Below the pieces are notes generated by a model that searched no databases, was not told the DNA's origin, and saw only the letters and a list, made by a program, of their open reading frames with translations. Shown in pieces: positions 18,370 to 26,779 of a stretch of DNA of 64,000 nucleotides. The stretch is from Clostridia bacterium (GTDB lineage Bacteria > Bacillota > Clostridia > Lachnospirales > Lachnospiraceae), in assembly GCA_026000755.1 (NCBI GenBank), contig BNZC01000003.1, positions 1 to 64,000 of the forward strand, in the 5' to 3' direction. Each line of letters opens with the position of its first letter. The stretch's first letter is position 1. Made by a program: the position numbers and the translations under genes.

Positions 18370-18639
18370 ATGACACAGGGACAGGTACTTGACGTAGCGA
18401 AAGAAACCATATACACCATTATCATTACCGCTTTGCCCTTGCTGTTGGTGTCTTTAACCATTGGTCTTATTGTCAGCATTTTCCAGACCATGACCTCTAT
18501 ACAGGAGCAAACCTTGACCTTTGTTCCTAAGGTCTTGTGTATTTTTACCGGTCTGATGTTGATTGGCAATTGGATGCTTGGGAACATGACAGGACTTATG
18601 ATAAAATTATGGTCTGATTTTATCATCTATATCCGCTAG
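18370..18639 (+). CDS. fliQ: Flagellar export gate protein FliQ
   Basis: 89 residues with two hydrophobic helices (about 16-38 and 51-75), matching FliQ (LPLLLVSLTIGLIVSIFQTM). Component of the FliPQR export gate in the membrane. AAGAGG precedes the ATG; it lies 23 bases after fliP and 9 before fliR. Confidence 0.95.
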   Translation: MTQGQVLDVAKETIYTIIITALPLLLVSLTIGLIVSIFQTMTSIQEQTLTFVPKVLCIFTGLMLIGNWMLGNMTGLMIKLWSDFIIYIR

Positions 18640-18648
18640 GGGTTTTCT

Positions 18649-19434
18649 ATGGTAAATGTTGGTGTTTCCGTACAAACACTTGAATATTTTCTGATGGTCA
18701 TGACACGCATTGTTTGTTTTATCTTCATTGCTCCTTTTTTTGGAATGCGAGATATTCCCACTAGGGTAAAGGCAGGGTTTGCGCTGTTTGTGTCTATGGT
18801 GGTGTTTGGAGTGATAGAACCGCAAAATCCGCTTGTCTACAGCGGAATCTTTGAATATGCCGGAATCATTTTAAGAGAAGGAATTACAGGCTTGCTCATT
18901 GGTTTTGTGGCAAATATATGTAATTCCATTGTTTCTTTATCCGGTAAAATCATTGATATGGAAGTGGGATTTGCCATGGCGCAGATTTTTGACCCCGTCA
19001 GTAACACGCAATCCGGTCTTACGGGAAATCTATACAATTTCTTCATCCTGTTGCTGTTGATAGCCACAGATATGCACCATTTTATCCTAAAGGCCTTAGT
19101 AGACAGCTATACGGTGATTCCTGTAAATGGCAGTGTACTTCGTTGGGATGCTCTGTTGCTTTCCATGATTCAGTTTATGGGGGATATGATGGTCATAGGC
19201 TTTCGCATTGTATTGCCTATCTTTGCCTGTATCATGATTCTAAACTGTGTCTTGGGGGTATTAGCAAAAGTATCCCCACAGATGAATATGTTTGCAATAG
19301 GTCTGGAATTAAAGATTTTGGTAGGCTTGTCCATTCTCTTTTTAACAATGGCTCTGTTGCCCTCCATTGCAAATTTCATCTTTGAAGAGATGAAGATTAT
19401 GATGGTCAGTGTAATGAGGGGGATGATGCCGTGA
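18649..19434 (+). CDS. fliR: Flagellar export gate protein FliR
   Basis: 261 residues, polytopic, six or so hydrophobic segments. Core export gate component together with FliP and FliQ. Recognisable blocks: MTRIVCFIFIAPFFGMRDIP near the N-terminus and GFAMAQIFDPVSNTQSG in the middle. The start lies shortly after a weak AGGGG. It overlaps flhB by 4 bases (GTGA), implying coupled translation. Confidence 0.95.
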   Translation: MVNVGVSVQTLEYFLMVMTRIVCFIFIAPFFGMRDIPTRVKAGFALFVSMVVFGVIEPQNPLVYSGIFEYAGIILREGITGLLIGFVANICNSIVSLSGKIIDMEVGFAMAQIFDPVSNTQSGLTGNLYNFFILLLLIATDMHHFILKALVDSYTVIPVNGSVLRWDALLLSMIQFMGDMMVIGFRIVLPIFACIMILNCVLGVLAKVSPQMNMFAIGLELKILVGLSILFLTMALLPSIANFIFEEMKIMMVSVMRGMMP

Positions 19435-20609
19435 TACCATATGATCCTCCCCCTTATTTTGTGGGACAAGGTTTTCCAAAGGACGACCGTTGCCCTGGTA
19501 TGACACGATCCTTACCCTATCATTTGCAATTCTTTGCCAAAGACGACGGTGGCGAGAAAACCGAGCCTGCCACTGCCAAGAAGTTAGCGGATGCCCGAAA
19601 AGAAGGGCAGGTTGCAAAGAGCAAGGAAGTAAGCTCCGCAGTGGATTTGGTCTTGTTATTTGTTCTTCTGAAGATTTTTGTCTCCTTTGTGGGTGACAAT
19701 TTTCTGGGAAGCTTTCGGGAGATTTACCTGAAAATTCCGGATTTGATTCAGAACAGTCCGGGGGGGGTATCTATCATGACTATGACTACCTATATTCAGC
19801 GAGGTATGATAGTTATCCTCTTGTCGGTAGCACCCTTTTTCATTGCCGGGGTATTGGCGGCCATAGTGGTCAATGTGGCGCAAGTAGGTTGGAAGCCTAC
19901 GGCGAAGCCCATGAAGCCGAAACTTAGCAAGATAAGCCCTCTAAGCGGCATAAAACGTATATTTTCCACTCGTTCTCTCTTTGAGTTGGTAAAGGCTATC
20001 TTGCGGATTATTTTGATTAGTTATGTGGCATACTCCTCTGTGAAAGATTACCAGAACACCCTGTTGATGGTGTATGACATTCCCTTTTTGGAAGTCGTTC
20101 TTTTGATTGGTTCCATCGTCATTGATACGGGCTATCGAATTGGATTGGTCTATATCTTGGTTGCCTTGGCGGATTTTATTTACCAGAAGTATAAGTTCAA
20201 CAAAGACCAAAAAATGAGCAAGCAGGAGGTCAAAGACGAATATAAGAATACGGAAGGGAATCCGGAAATCAAAGGCAGACAACGTCAACGCATGAGAGAA
20301 GCTTCCCAGCGGCGCATGATGCACGATTTGCCTACTGCCGATGTGGTGATTACAAACCCCACCCATTTAGCGGTAGCCATCAAATACGACGGACAAGAAC
20401 ACCGGGCTCCTCAGGTGATTGCCAAGGGAGAAGGTTATCTGGCACTTAAGATCCGTGAGATGGCAAAAGAAAATAATATCGAAATAGTAGAAAACAAGCC
20501 CTTAGCCCGTATGCTCTACGCCAATGTAGAACTTTTTGAGGAAATTCCGCCGGAATTATATCAAGCAGTTGCGGAAGTTTTGGCTTTGGTGTATAATACT
20601 GATAGATAG
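19431..20609 (+). CDS. flhB: Flagellar export switch protein FlhB
   Basis: 392 residues from the GTG at 19431. FlhB controls substrate specificity of export by self-cleavage at an NPTH motif, here N309-P310-T311-H312. The family-typical start (LQFFAKDDGGEKTEPATAKK) begins only at about residue 32, so the first ~25 residues are atypical; an in-frame ATG at 19500 could be the true start but has no clear ribosome-binding site, whereas GTG 19431 overlaps fliR and follows a purine-rich stretch. Four transmembrane helices and the basic cytoplasmic domain are present. A run of eight G lies at 19760-19767. Confidence 0.95.
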   Translation: MIPYDPPPYFVGQGFPKDDRCPGMTRSLPYHLQFFAKDDGGEKTEPATAKKLADARKEGQVAKSKEVSSAVDLVLLFVLLKIFVSFVGDNFLGSFREIYLKIPDLIQNSPGGVSIMTMTTYIQRGMIVILLSVAPFFIAGVLAAIVVNVAQVGWKPTAKPMKPKLSKISPLSGIKRIFSTRSLFELVKAILRIILISYVAYSSVKDYQNTLLMVYDIPFLEVVLLIGSIVIDTGYRIGLVYILVALADFIYQKYKFNKDQKMSKQEVKDEYKNTEGNPEIKGRQRQRMREASQRRMMHDLPTADVVITNPTHLAVAIKYDGQEHRAPQVIAKGEGYLALKIREMAKENNIEIVENKPLARMLYANVELFEEIPPELYQAVAEVLALVYNTDR

Positions 20610-20638
20610 GAACAAGATACCATGGGAGGAAAGAACGA

Positions 20639-22681
20639 ATGAAACGGACGGACTTAGGCGTTGCCTTGTATATACTGGCATCCGTCATGTTCTTCATTGT
20701 ACCGATACCGACGTTGCTGTTGGATATTATGATTGCACTCAATATATCCATTGCGCTCATTATTATCATGCAGGCGCTTTTTGTACAAGAAGTGCTTGAT
20801 ATGTCCTTTTTTCCGACCCTGTTGTTATTTACCACCTTGTTCCGTATCTCACTTAATGTGTCAACCACCCGTTTGATTTTAATGCACGGCGATGCAGGTG
20901 TTGTGGTAAGGACTTTCGGCGAGTTTGTAGGCGGCTCGGACATTATTATCGGCGGTATTATTTTTATCATTTTGATTTTGATTCAGTTTATTGTAATCAA
21001 CAAGGGTTCCGAGCGTGTATCAGAAGTAACCGCACGCTTCACCCTAGATGCTATGCCGGGTAAGCAGATGGCCATTGATGCCGACTTAAATACCGGAGCC
21101 ATTACAGAAGTAGAGGCAAAACAACGCCGGGATAAGATTCAGGCGGAGTCCGGATTCTTTGGTGCCATGGATGGTGCTACCAAGTATGTAAAGGGAGATG
21201 CAACGGCAGGTCTTATCATCGTTGCCATTAACTTGGCAGGGGGGGCTGCCATGGGTATGTTGCGGCAGGGACTGCCGTTGAATGAAGCGTTAAACATATA
21301 CGGGCTTTTATCCATTGGTGATGGTCTGGTGAGCCAGATTCCCTCTCTGTTGATTTCCCTTGCCACCGGTATCTTGGTGACCAAATCCGCAAAAGAGGCG
21401 GATTTCTCCCAAGTATTAATTAAACAGCTCTTTGGTGTGCCGAAGGTGCTTTATATTGTAGGAGCTGTTATTACTTTCTTGGGATGGTTTACCCCACTTA
21501 GGCAGCAATGGTGGTTGTTTACCGGGCTTGGACTGCTCTTTGTATTTACCGGCAGGAGAGTTGGCACCACTCTTGCCATAGAAGAAATAGAAGATGCCGC
21601 AGATACTGCCGAAGAAGAGGCGGAAGAAGTCCGTCGTCCCGAAAACGTTACTTCCTTGCTTCACGTAGATCCGGTAGAGTTAGAGTTTGGCTACGGCATT
21701 ATCCCTTTGGCGGATGCAAACCAAGGGGGAGATTTACTGGATCGTGTAGTTATGATACGTCGCCAGATTGCCTTAGAACTGGGTACGGTGGTTCCCATTA
21801 TCCGCTTGCGGGATAATATACAGCTGAATCCCAACCAGTATATCATTAAGATTAAGGGTGTTCAGATTAACGAAGGGGAGATTTTGTTTGATCATTACAT
21901 GGCAATGAACCCGGGCTATGTAGAGGAGGAGATTACAGGCATTCCCACCTTTGAACCCTCTTTCCATTTGCCTGCCCTGTGGATTACAGAGAGCCAGAGA
22001 GAGCGTGCGGAGACGGTGGGCTATACTGTAGTAGACCCGCCCTCCATTATTGCCACTCATTTAACCGAAGTGATACGAAGCAATATTGCAGAGCTTTTAA
22101 CCAGGCAGGACGTACAGAACTTAATCAACAACATCAAAGAAACCAATGCCGCCCTCTTAGACGAATTGGTTCCCAAGCTCCTTGGCACAGGAGAAATCCA
22201 GAAAGTATTGCAGAATCTCTTAAAGGAAGGTATTTCCATAAGGGATCTGCTTACCATATTTGAAACCTTAGCAGACCACGCCGCCACTACAAGGGATACG
22301 GACGTGTTGACGGAGTACGTAAGGCAGAGCCTAAAACGTGCGATTTCAAGCAAGTATTTCCCCAGCAGTGAGGTGACCAATGTGGTGACCTTAGACCCGG
22401 GCTTAGAGCAAGAGATTATGGCATCGGTGAAACAGACAGAGCAGGGGGCATACCTAAGCCTCGATCCGGAAAAGACCAAGTCCATTATGGACTCGGTGGG
22501 GGAAGAGATTTCCAAATTAGAAGAACTGGGCAGGAGTGCCATTATCATTACCTCCCCCATTGTTCGTATGTATTTTAAGAAGCTTACCGAGGACTACTTC
22601 AAGGATTTGATTGTAGTATCCTACAATGAGATAGAGTCCAACATTGAATTACAATCAGTTGGGATGGTGAATGTAGCATGA
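20639..22681 (+). CDS. flhA: Flagellar export protein FlhA
   Basis: 680 residues, normal. FlhA is the large export-gate protein: about eight N-terminal transmembrane helices, the conserved FHIPEP-type cytoplasmic loop (RFTLDAMPGKQMAIDADLN at about 137-156), and a large C-terminal cytoplasmic ring domain that docks chaperones. GGGAGG precedes the ATG. The last four bases overlap flhF (ATGA). Confidence 0.98.
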   Translation: MKRTDLGVALYILASVMFFIVPIPTLLLDIMIALNISIALIIIMQALFVQEVLDMSFFPTLLLFTTLFRISLNVSTTRLILMHGDAGVVVRTFGEFVGGSDIIIGGIIFIILILIQFIVINKGSERVSEVTARFTLDAMPGKQMAIDADLNTGAITEVEAKQRRDKIQAESGFFGAMDGATKYVKGDATAGLIIVAINLAGGAAMGMLRQGLPLNEALNIYGLLSIGDGLVSQIPSLLISLATGILVTKSAKEADFSQVLIKQLFGVPKVLYIVGAVITFLGWFTPLRQQWWLFTGLGLLFVFTGRRVGTTLAIEEIEDAADTAEEEAEEVRRPENVTSLLHVDPVELEFGYGIIPLADANQGGDLLDRVVMIRRQIALELGTVVPIIRLRDNIQLNPNQYIIKIKGVQINEGEILFDHYMAMNPGYVEEEITGIPTFEPSFHLPALWITESQRERAETVGYTVVDPPSIIATHLTEVIRSNIAELLTRQDVQNLINNIKETNAALLDELVPKLLGTGEIQKVLQNLLKEGISIRDLLTIFETLADHAATTRDTDVLTEYVRQSLKRAISSKYFPSSEVTNVVTLDPGLEQEIMASVKQTEQGAYLSLDPEKTKSIMDSVGEEISKLEELGRSAIIITSPIVRMYFKKLTEDYFKDLIVVSYNEIESNIELQSVGMVNVA

Positions 22682-24033
22682 CAATCAGAAAATTTATTGG
22701 GAAGACGGAAAGCGATGCCAAAGAAAAAGCCAGAGCAGAGCTGGGCCTTGCCGCCGTCATCATGAATGTAAAAGAGATTAAACCAAAGGGTTTCTTTAAG
22801 GGATTTAAGTCATCCTCTTATGAGGTGACAGCCGCCAAGGAAGAGGAAGATTCTACCCCGTCCGGCTCCTCCTTTTTGGAACGCATGAAAGAATTAGAGG
22901 ATAAGAGCGGCGGCTTAAACTTGCGGGCAGATGAAAAGATTACCATACAGCCTCCGGATTCTGCGACTGAAACGGCCTATCCCAGAACTGCACAGCGGGT
23001 GGCAAATCCTCCCACGAACTTGGGGGGGGGTATCTTACCTCAGAACAAGCCTTTACCCGGACACAGTTCCTATACCGAGAGAGAACCCGCTCCCGAAGAG
23101 GTGGATTTAGAAAAGGAATTAGAACGGCTGTATGCTTTATTGGAGAAGAAAAAGCCGGATTTTGTCAGAGAAGGCAGGAGTGTTCGAGAGGAAGAGGACT
23201 ACCCCCCCCGTCTTAGGGATACCGGCAGTCAGATGATGGAGAACCTTGCTCTCTTAAAGCGGATCTACAATATTTTACTGGAAAATGAAGTAAATGAAAA
23301 ATATGTCAATCAGGTTATAGACGAGGTGGAGCGGGTGATACGAAACGGCTCCAGTGTGGACTTTATTTTATCTAATATTTACCAGAAGATGATCTTAAAA
23401 CTGGGGGAGCCAAAGACCATTACCCTGGGGGGCAAACGTCCGAAAGTGGTTTTCTTCATCGGACCTACCGGGGTGGGAAAGACCACTACCATTGCAAAGG
23501 TGGCCTCTAAGTTTAAGGTGGATGAGGGCAAAAAAGTAGCGTTACTGACGGCGGATACCTATCGGATTGCGGCTGTGGAGCAGTTGCGTACCTATGCCAA
23601 CATCTTAGATGCCCCTCTTACGATTGTGTATTCTCCGGAGGATTTGAATGGAGAATTGGCGAAATTATCCGGTTTTGATGTGGTACTGGTGGATACGGCG
23701 GGCTTTTCTCACCGGAATGCAGAACAAAGAGAAGATGTGAAAGCCTTAGTGGATAATGTGAGCGGAGAATACGAAAAAGAAGTGTATCTGGTGCTTTCCG
23801 CCACTACAAAATATCGGGATCTTCTGGAAATTGCAGATGTCTATAAAGAAAATTTTGATTTCAAACTCTTGTTTACCAAGTTAGACGAAACAAGCTGTTA
23901 TGGAAATGTTTTTAATATGAAGATGTACACGGGAGCAGCCTTGTCGTATAATACCTATGGGCAGAACGTCCCGGATGACATAGAGGTATTTAACACCCAA
24001 AAGATGGTCAAAACCCTGTTGGGAGGAAGTTAG
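22678..24033 (+). CDS. flhF: SRP-type GTPase FlhF
   Basis: 451 residues. FlhF is an SRP-family GTPase that sets flagellar number and position together with FlhG. It has an N-terminal basic B domain, a disordered Pro/Glu-rich linker (about 55-175), and the NG domain with P-loop G262-T270 (GPTGVGKTTT), DTYR (ADTYRIAAVEQLRTYA) and DTAG (VLVDTAGFSHRN). Runs of nine G (23022-23030) and eight C (23202-23209) lie in the linker region. Overlaps flhA by 4 bases; flhG starts 2 bases after the stop. Confidence 0.97.
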   Translation: MTIRKFIGKTESDAKEKARAELGLAAVIMNVKEIKPKGFFKGFKSSSYEVTAAKEEEDSTPSGSSFLERMKELEDKSGGLNLRADEKITIQPPDSATETAYPRTAQRVANPPTNLGGGILPQNKPLPGHSSYTEREPAPEEVDLEKELERLYALLEKKKPDFVREGRSVREEEDYPPRLRDTGSQMMENLALLKRIYNILLENEVNEKYVNQVIDEVERVIRNGSSVDFILSNIYQKMILKLGEPKTITLGGKRPKVVFFIGPTGVGKTTTIAKVASKFKVDEGKKVALLTADTYRIAAVEQLRTYANILDAPLTIVYSPEDLNGELAKLSGFDVVLVDTAGFSHRNAEQREDVKALVDNVSGEYEKEVYLVLSATTKYRDLLEIADVYKENFDFKLLFTKLDETSCYGNVFNMKMYTGAALSYNTYGQNVPDDIEVFNTQKMVKTLLGGS

Positions 24034-24035
24034 AC

Positions 24036-24935
24036 ATGGATCAGGCAACACAGCTACGCAGCATTATAAAAAGAAAAGACCAGCAGCAGTTTGTGCCAAA
24101 GCAGGAATCCCTCGCCCGCGTAATTACCGTAACAAGCGGAAAAGGCGGTGTGGGTAAGTCCAATGTATCTGTGAATCTGGCCCTACAGCTGACAAAGATG
24201 GGGCATAAGGTCATTATCTTTGATGCGGATTTCGGTCTTGCGAATGTGGAAGTCATGTTTGGGGTGAGTCCAAAATATACCTTAAAGGATATGGTTTTTC
24301 ACGGAATGTCCATGAAAGACATTATTACAGAGGGTCCGCTTGGTCTGGGATTTATTTCCGGCGGAAGCGGCGTTGGGGAATTAAATAATTTAAGCAGGGA
24401 ACAGACCACACTTGTGACCATGCAGTTAAAAGAATTGGATCACATGGCGGATTTTGTTATTATTGATACAGGGGCAGGCATTGGTTCTTCTGTTTTGGAT
24501 TTTGTCTTGGCAAGTCCCGAGGTTTTGATTGTAAGCACCATGGATCCAAGTTCGCTTACGGATTCCTACTCTCTGCTAAAGGCATTGCACCGAAGCAGCG
24601 GATTTCGGAGAACAGACAGCAAGATACAGGTAGTGGCCAATCGAGTTTCCGGGATAGAAGAAGGACGAAAGGTGTTTGAAAAATTAGATTCCGTGGTTCA
24701 CCAATATTTAGGCGGGAACATAAGTTACTTGGGTATGATACCGCAAGATACGCTCCTTGAGCGGGCAATCCGCAGTCAAAAACCCGTTTCTGTGTTATAT
24801 CCGGAGTCAAGGTCCGCAAAAGCATTTGAAATTTTAGCGGATAACCTGCTTACGGGTAGTGAGAACTTGCCTAAGGAGCAGCGTGGAATTGGCAAGGTGC
24901 TATCGGATTTTATGCTCTTATTTGCACCTAGTTAG
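24036..24935 (+). CDS. flhG: MinD-like ATPase FlhG (FleN/YlxH)
   Basis: 299 residues. ParA/MinD-family ATPase that activates FlhF GTPase and helps deliver FliM/FliY to the growing C-ring. Deviant Walker A with signature lysine: SGKGGVGKS at residues 34-42; Walker B-like region FVIIDTGAGIG; an N-terminal basic/Gln-rich region precedes them, where family members carry the FlhF-activating segment. Follows flhF by 2 bases. Confidence 0.96.
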   Translation: MDQATQLRSIIKRKDQQQFVPKQESLARVITVTSGKGGVGKSNVSVNLALQLTKMGHKVIIFDADFGLANVEVMFGVSPKYTLKDMVFHGMSMKDIITEGPLGLGFISGGSGVGELNNLSREQTTLVTMQLKELDHMADFVIIDTGAGIGSSVLDFVLASPEVLIVSTMDPSSLTDSYSLLKALHRSSGFRRTDSKIQVVANRVSGIEEGRKVFEKLDSVVHQYLGGNISYLGMIPQDTLLERAIRSQKPVSVLYPESRSAKAFEILADNLLTGSENLPKEQRGIGKVLSDFMLLFAPS

Positions 24936-24950
24936 GGGAAAGGAAACACA

Positions 24951-25703
24951 ATGAAAATTTCGGAATTAAAAATAGGGGAAAACTTGGATATTCGGCAGGT
25001 GTTAAACACGGCTCTTAAGATAGAGGACATAAATGGCAGTGGAGAACCCTTTTATAAAAGCCGCATTTATGAGATAACATCAGATAAGTTGATTGAAGTG
25101 GACATTCCAAGCCACGAAGGGAAACTCATTTTGCCGGAGGTGGGAGATACCTATGAAGTGGTGGTTTACACTCAAGTAGGCCTCTATCGTTTGATGGGGA
25201 AAGTGAAGCGGCGTTATCGGATAGGCATGATTGCCCTTATGACCTTACAGGTATTGACGGAGCCGGAGCGTTTTCAAAGAAGAGAATATTTTCGCCATTC
25301 CTGCATGATGGGGGTGCAGTATTTGCCCTTGTTTGACTATGAAACGGAGTTAGAAACAAGGCAGATGACACCGGCTTCTAAGCTGATGTGGCAACATAAG
25401 AGGGAACACCCGGAGAGTACCGAAAAGCAAGGTTTGGTCTTAGATTTAAGCGGCGGCGGTGTGCGTTTTACTACCACGGAGAAGTTTGAAGTGGGTTCAA
25501 GCCTTTTGTTTCGCCTCTATCTGAAAAATGACAACATGGATGAAAGCTTCGTGATTTTGGGTCAGATATTAGATGAAAAGAGGCTGCCGGAAGCAGGAAA
25601 ACGAGAATATCGGGTGGAATTTCAGATGGAGGATGATGACATACGGGAAAGCATCATCAAATATATCTTCGACGAAGAACGAAAAAGACGGAAGAAGGTG
25701 TGA
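24951..25703 (+). CDS. YcgR/MotI-like PilZ domain protein
   Basis: 250 residues. N-terminal YcgR-N-like domain (about 1-100), then a PilZ domain with the c-di-GMP-binding RxxxR motif (QRREYFRHS at about 107) and a downstream D-x-S-x-G-G block (LDLSGGGVRF at about 164). Family knowledge: such proteins bind c-di-GMP and brake the flagellar stator (YcgR in E. coli, MotI/YpfA in B. subtilis). Placement between flhG and cheB supports control of motility. The PilZ domain has a longer than usual insertion between the two motifs (about 50 residues). Confidence 0.88.
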   Translation: MKISELKIGENLDIRQVLNTALKIEDINGSGEPFYKSRIYEITSDKLIEVDIPSHEGKLILPEVGDTYEVVVYTQVGLYRLMGKVKRRYRIGMIALMTLQVLTEPERFQRREYFRHSCMMGVQYLPLFDYETELETRQMTPASKLMWQHKREHPESTEKQGLVLDLSGGGVRFTTTEKFEVGSSLLFRLYLKNDNMDESFVILGQILDEKRLPEAGKREYRVEFQMEDDDIRESIIKYIFDEERKRRKKV

Positions 25704-25707
25704 TTTT

Positions 25708-26778
25708 ATGGCAATCAAAAAAAATATCTTAGTAGTTGATGACTCTGCACTCCTGAGAAGATACATTTGTGATATAATAAACTCTGACAATTTACTTCAG
25801 GCAACTGATGTAAGCAGAGATGGCGTAGAAGCGTATGAGTACTTAAAGAGCAGAAAATATGATGCCATGCTTTTGGATGTGAATATGCCCCGTATGGACG
25901 GCTTGCAGCTCTTAGAAAAGATTCAGCAGGAGCGGATTAAGATCACCGTGATTATGGTCAGCTCCCTGACCAAAAAAGATTCCAGTGCTACCATCAAGGC
26001 AATGGAATTAGGTGCGGCGGATTTTATCACCAAGCCCCAGAATCAGATAGGGGGCAAGAATGAGCAGTTTGAAAAGTCGCTCTTGTCCATACTGCACGGC
26101 TTACTGCGGCTTCCGGCATTGGAATCGGAATCAGCGCAGAACGCATTTGTAGCGCCGAAAGGTAAGGCAACGCTATTAAAGCGGCGAGGTCTTGCAAATT
26201 CAAAACTGGTGGCGATTGCAAGCTCCACGGGAGGTCCCAAATCTTTGCAGAGCGTGATTCCCCATCTGCCGGCGAATCTGGATGCACCGGTGCTTTTGGT
26301 ACAGCATATGCCCGCAGGCTTCACCAAGTCCATGGCGGACCGTCTAAACGAGATCAGCAAGATTAAGGTGAAAGAAGCCGAAGAGGGGGATGTCCTGCAA
26401 AAAGGGTGGCTCTATGTGGCGCCGGGTGGATACCATATGGAGGTTTCCCGAGGGGTAGGGGGCGAACATAAGATTCGCCTGAATCAAAAGCCCCAAGTGC
26501 TTGGTCTGCGTCCTTATGCCAATTACACATACGAATCCCTAAAGACCAGTAGCTTTGATGAAGTCACTTGTGTGGTCTTAACCGGAATGGGAGCGGATGG
26601 CACAGCAGGGATTTGTACCTTAGGAAAGCGAAAGCCTGTCTATGTCATTACACAGGATGAAGCCAGTAGTGTGGTGTACGGTATGCCAAAGGCTGCCGCA
26701 GAAGCGGGAATCTCGGACGAAGTTGTTCCGCTTACACAAGTTGCCCAATCAATAACAAAGAATGTGGGGGTAGGATGA
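25708..26778 (+). CDS. cheB: Chemotaxis methylesterase CheB
   Basis: 356 residues from the ATG at 25708 (an in-frame ATG at 25573 lies inside the previous gene). Receiver domain at residues 1-125 with phosphoacceptor D57 (LLDVNMPRMDG) and a C-terminal methylesterase domain with Ser in ASSTGGPKSL, His in VQHMPAGF and Asp in TGMGADGT. CheB demethylates (and deamidates) receptors for adaptation; its partner methyltransferase CheR is not in this window. cheA begins 1 base after the stop. Confidence 0.97.
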   Translation: MAIKKNILVVDDSALLRRYICDIINSDNLLQATDVSRDGVEAYEYLKSRKYDAMLLDVNMPRMDGLQLLEKIQQERIKITVIMVSSLTKKDSSATIKAMELGAADFITKPQNQIGGKNEQFEKSLLSILHGLLRLPALESESAQNAFVAPKGKATLLKRRGLANSKLVAIASSTGGPKSLQSVIPHLPANLDAPVLLVQHMPAGFTKSMADRLNEISKIKVKEAEEGDVLQKGWLYVAPGGYHMEVSRGVGGEHKIRLNQKPQVLGLRPYANYTYESLKTSSFDEVTCVVLTGMGADGTAGICTLGKRKPVYVITQDEASSVVYGMPKAAAEAGISDEVVPLTQVAQSITKNVGVG

Positions 26779-26779
26779 G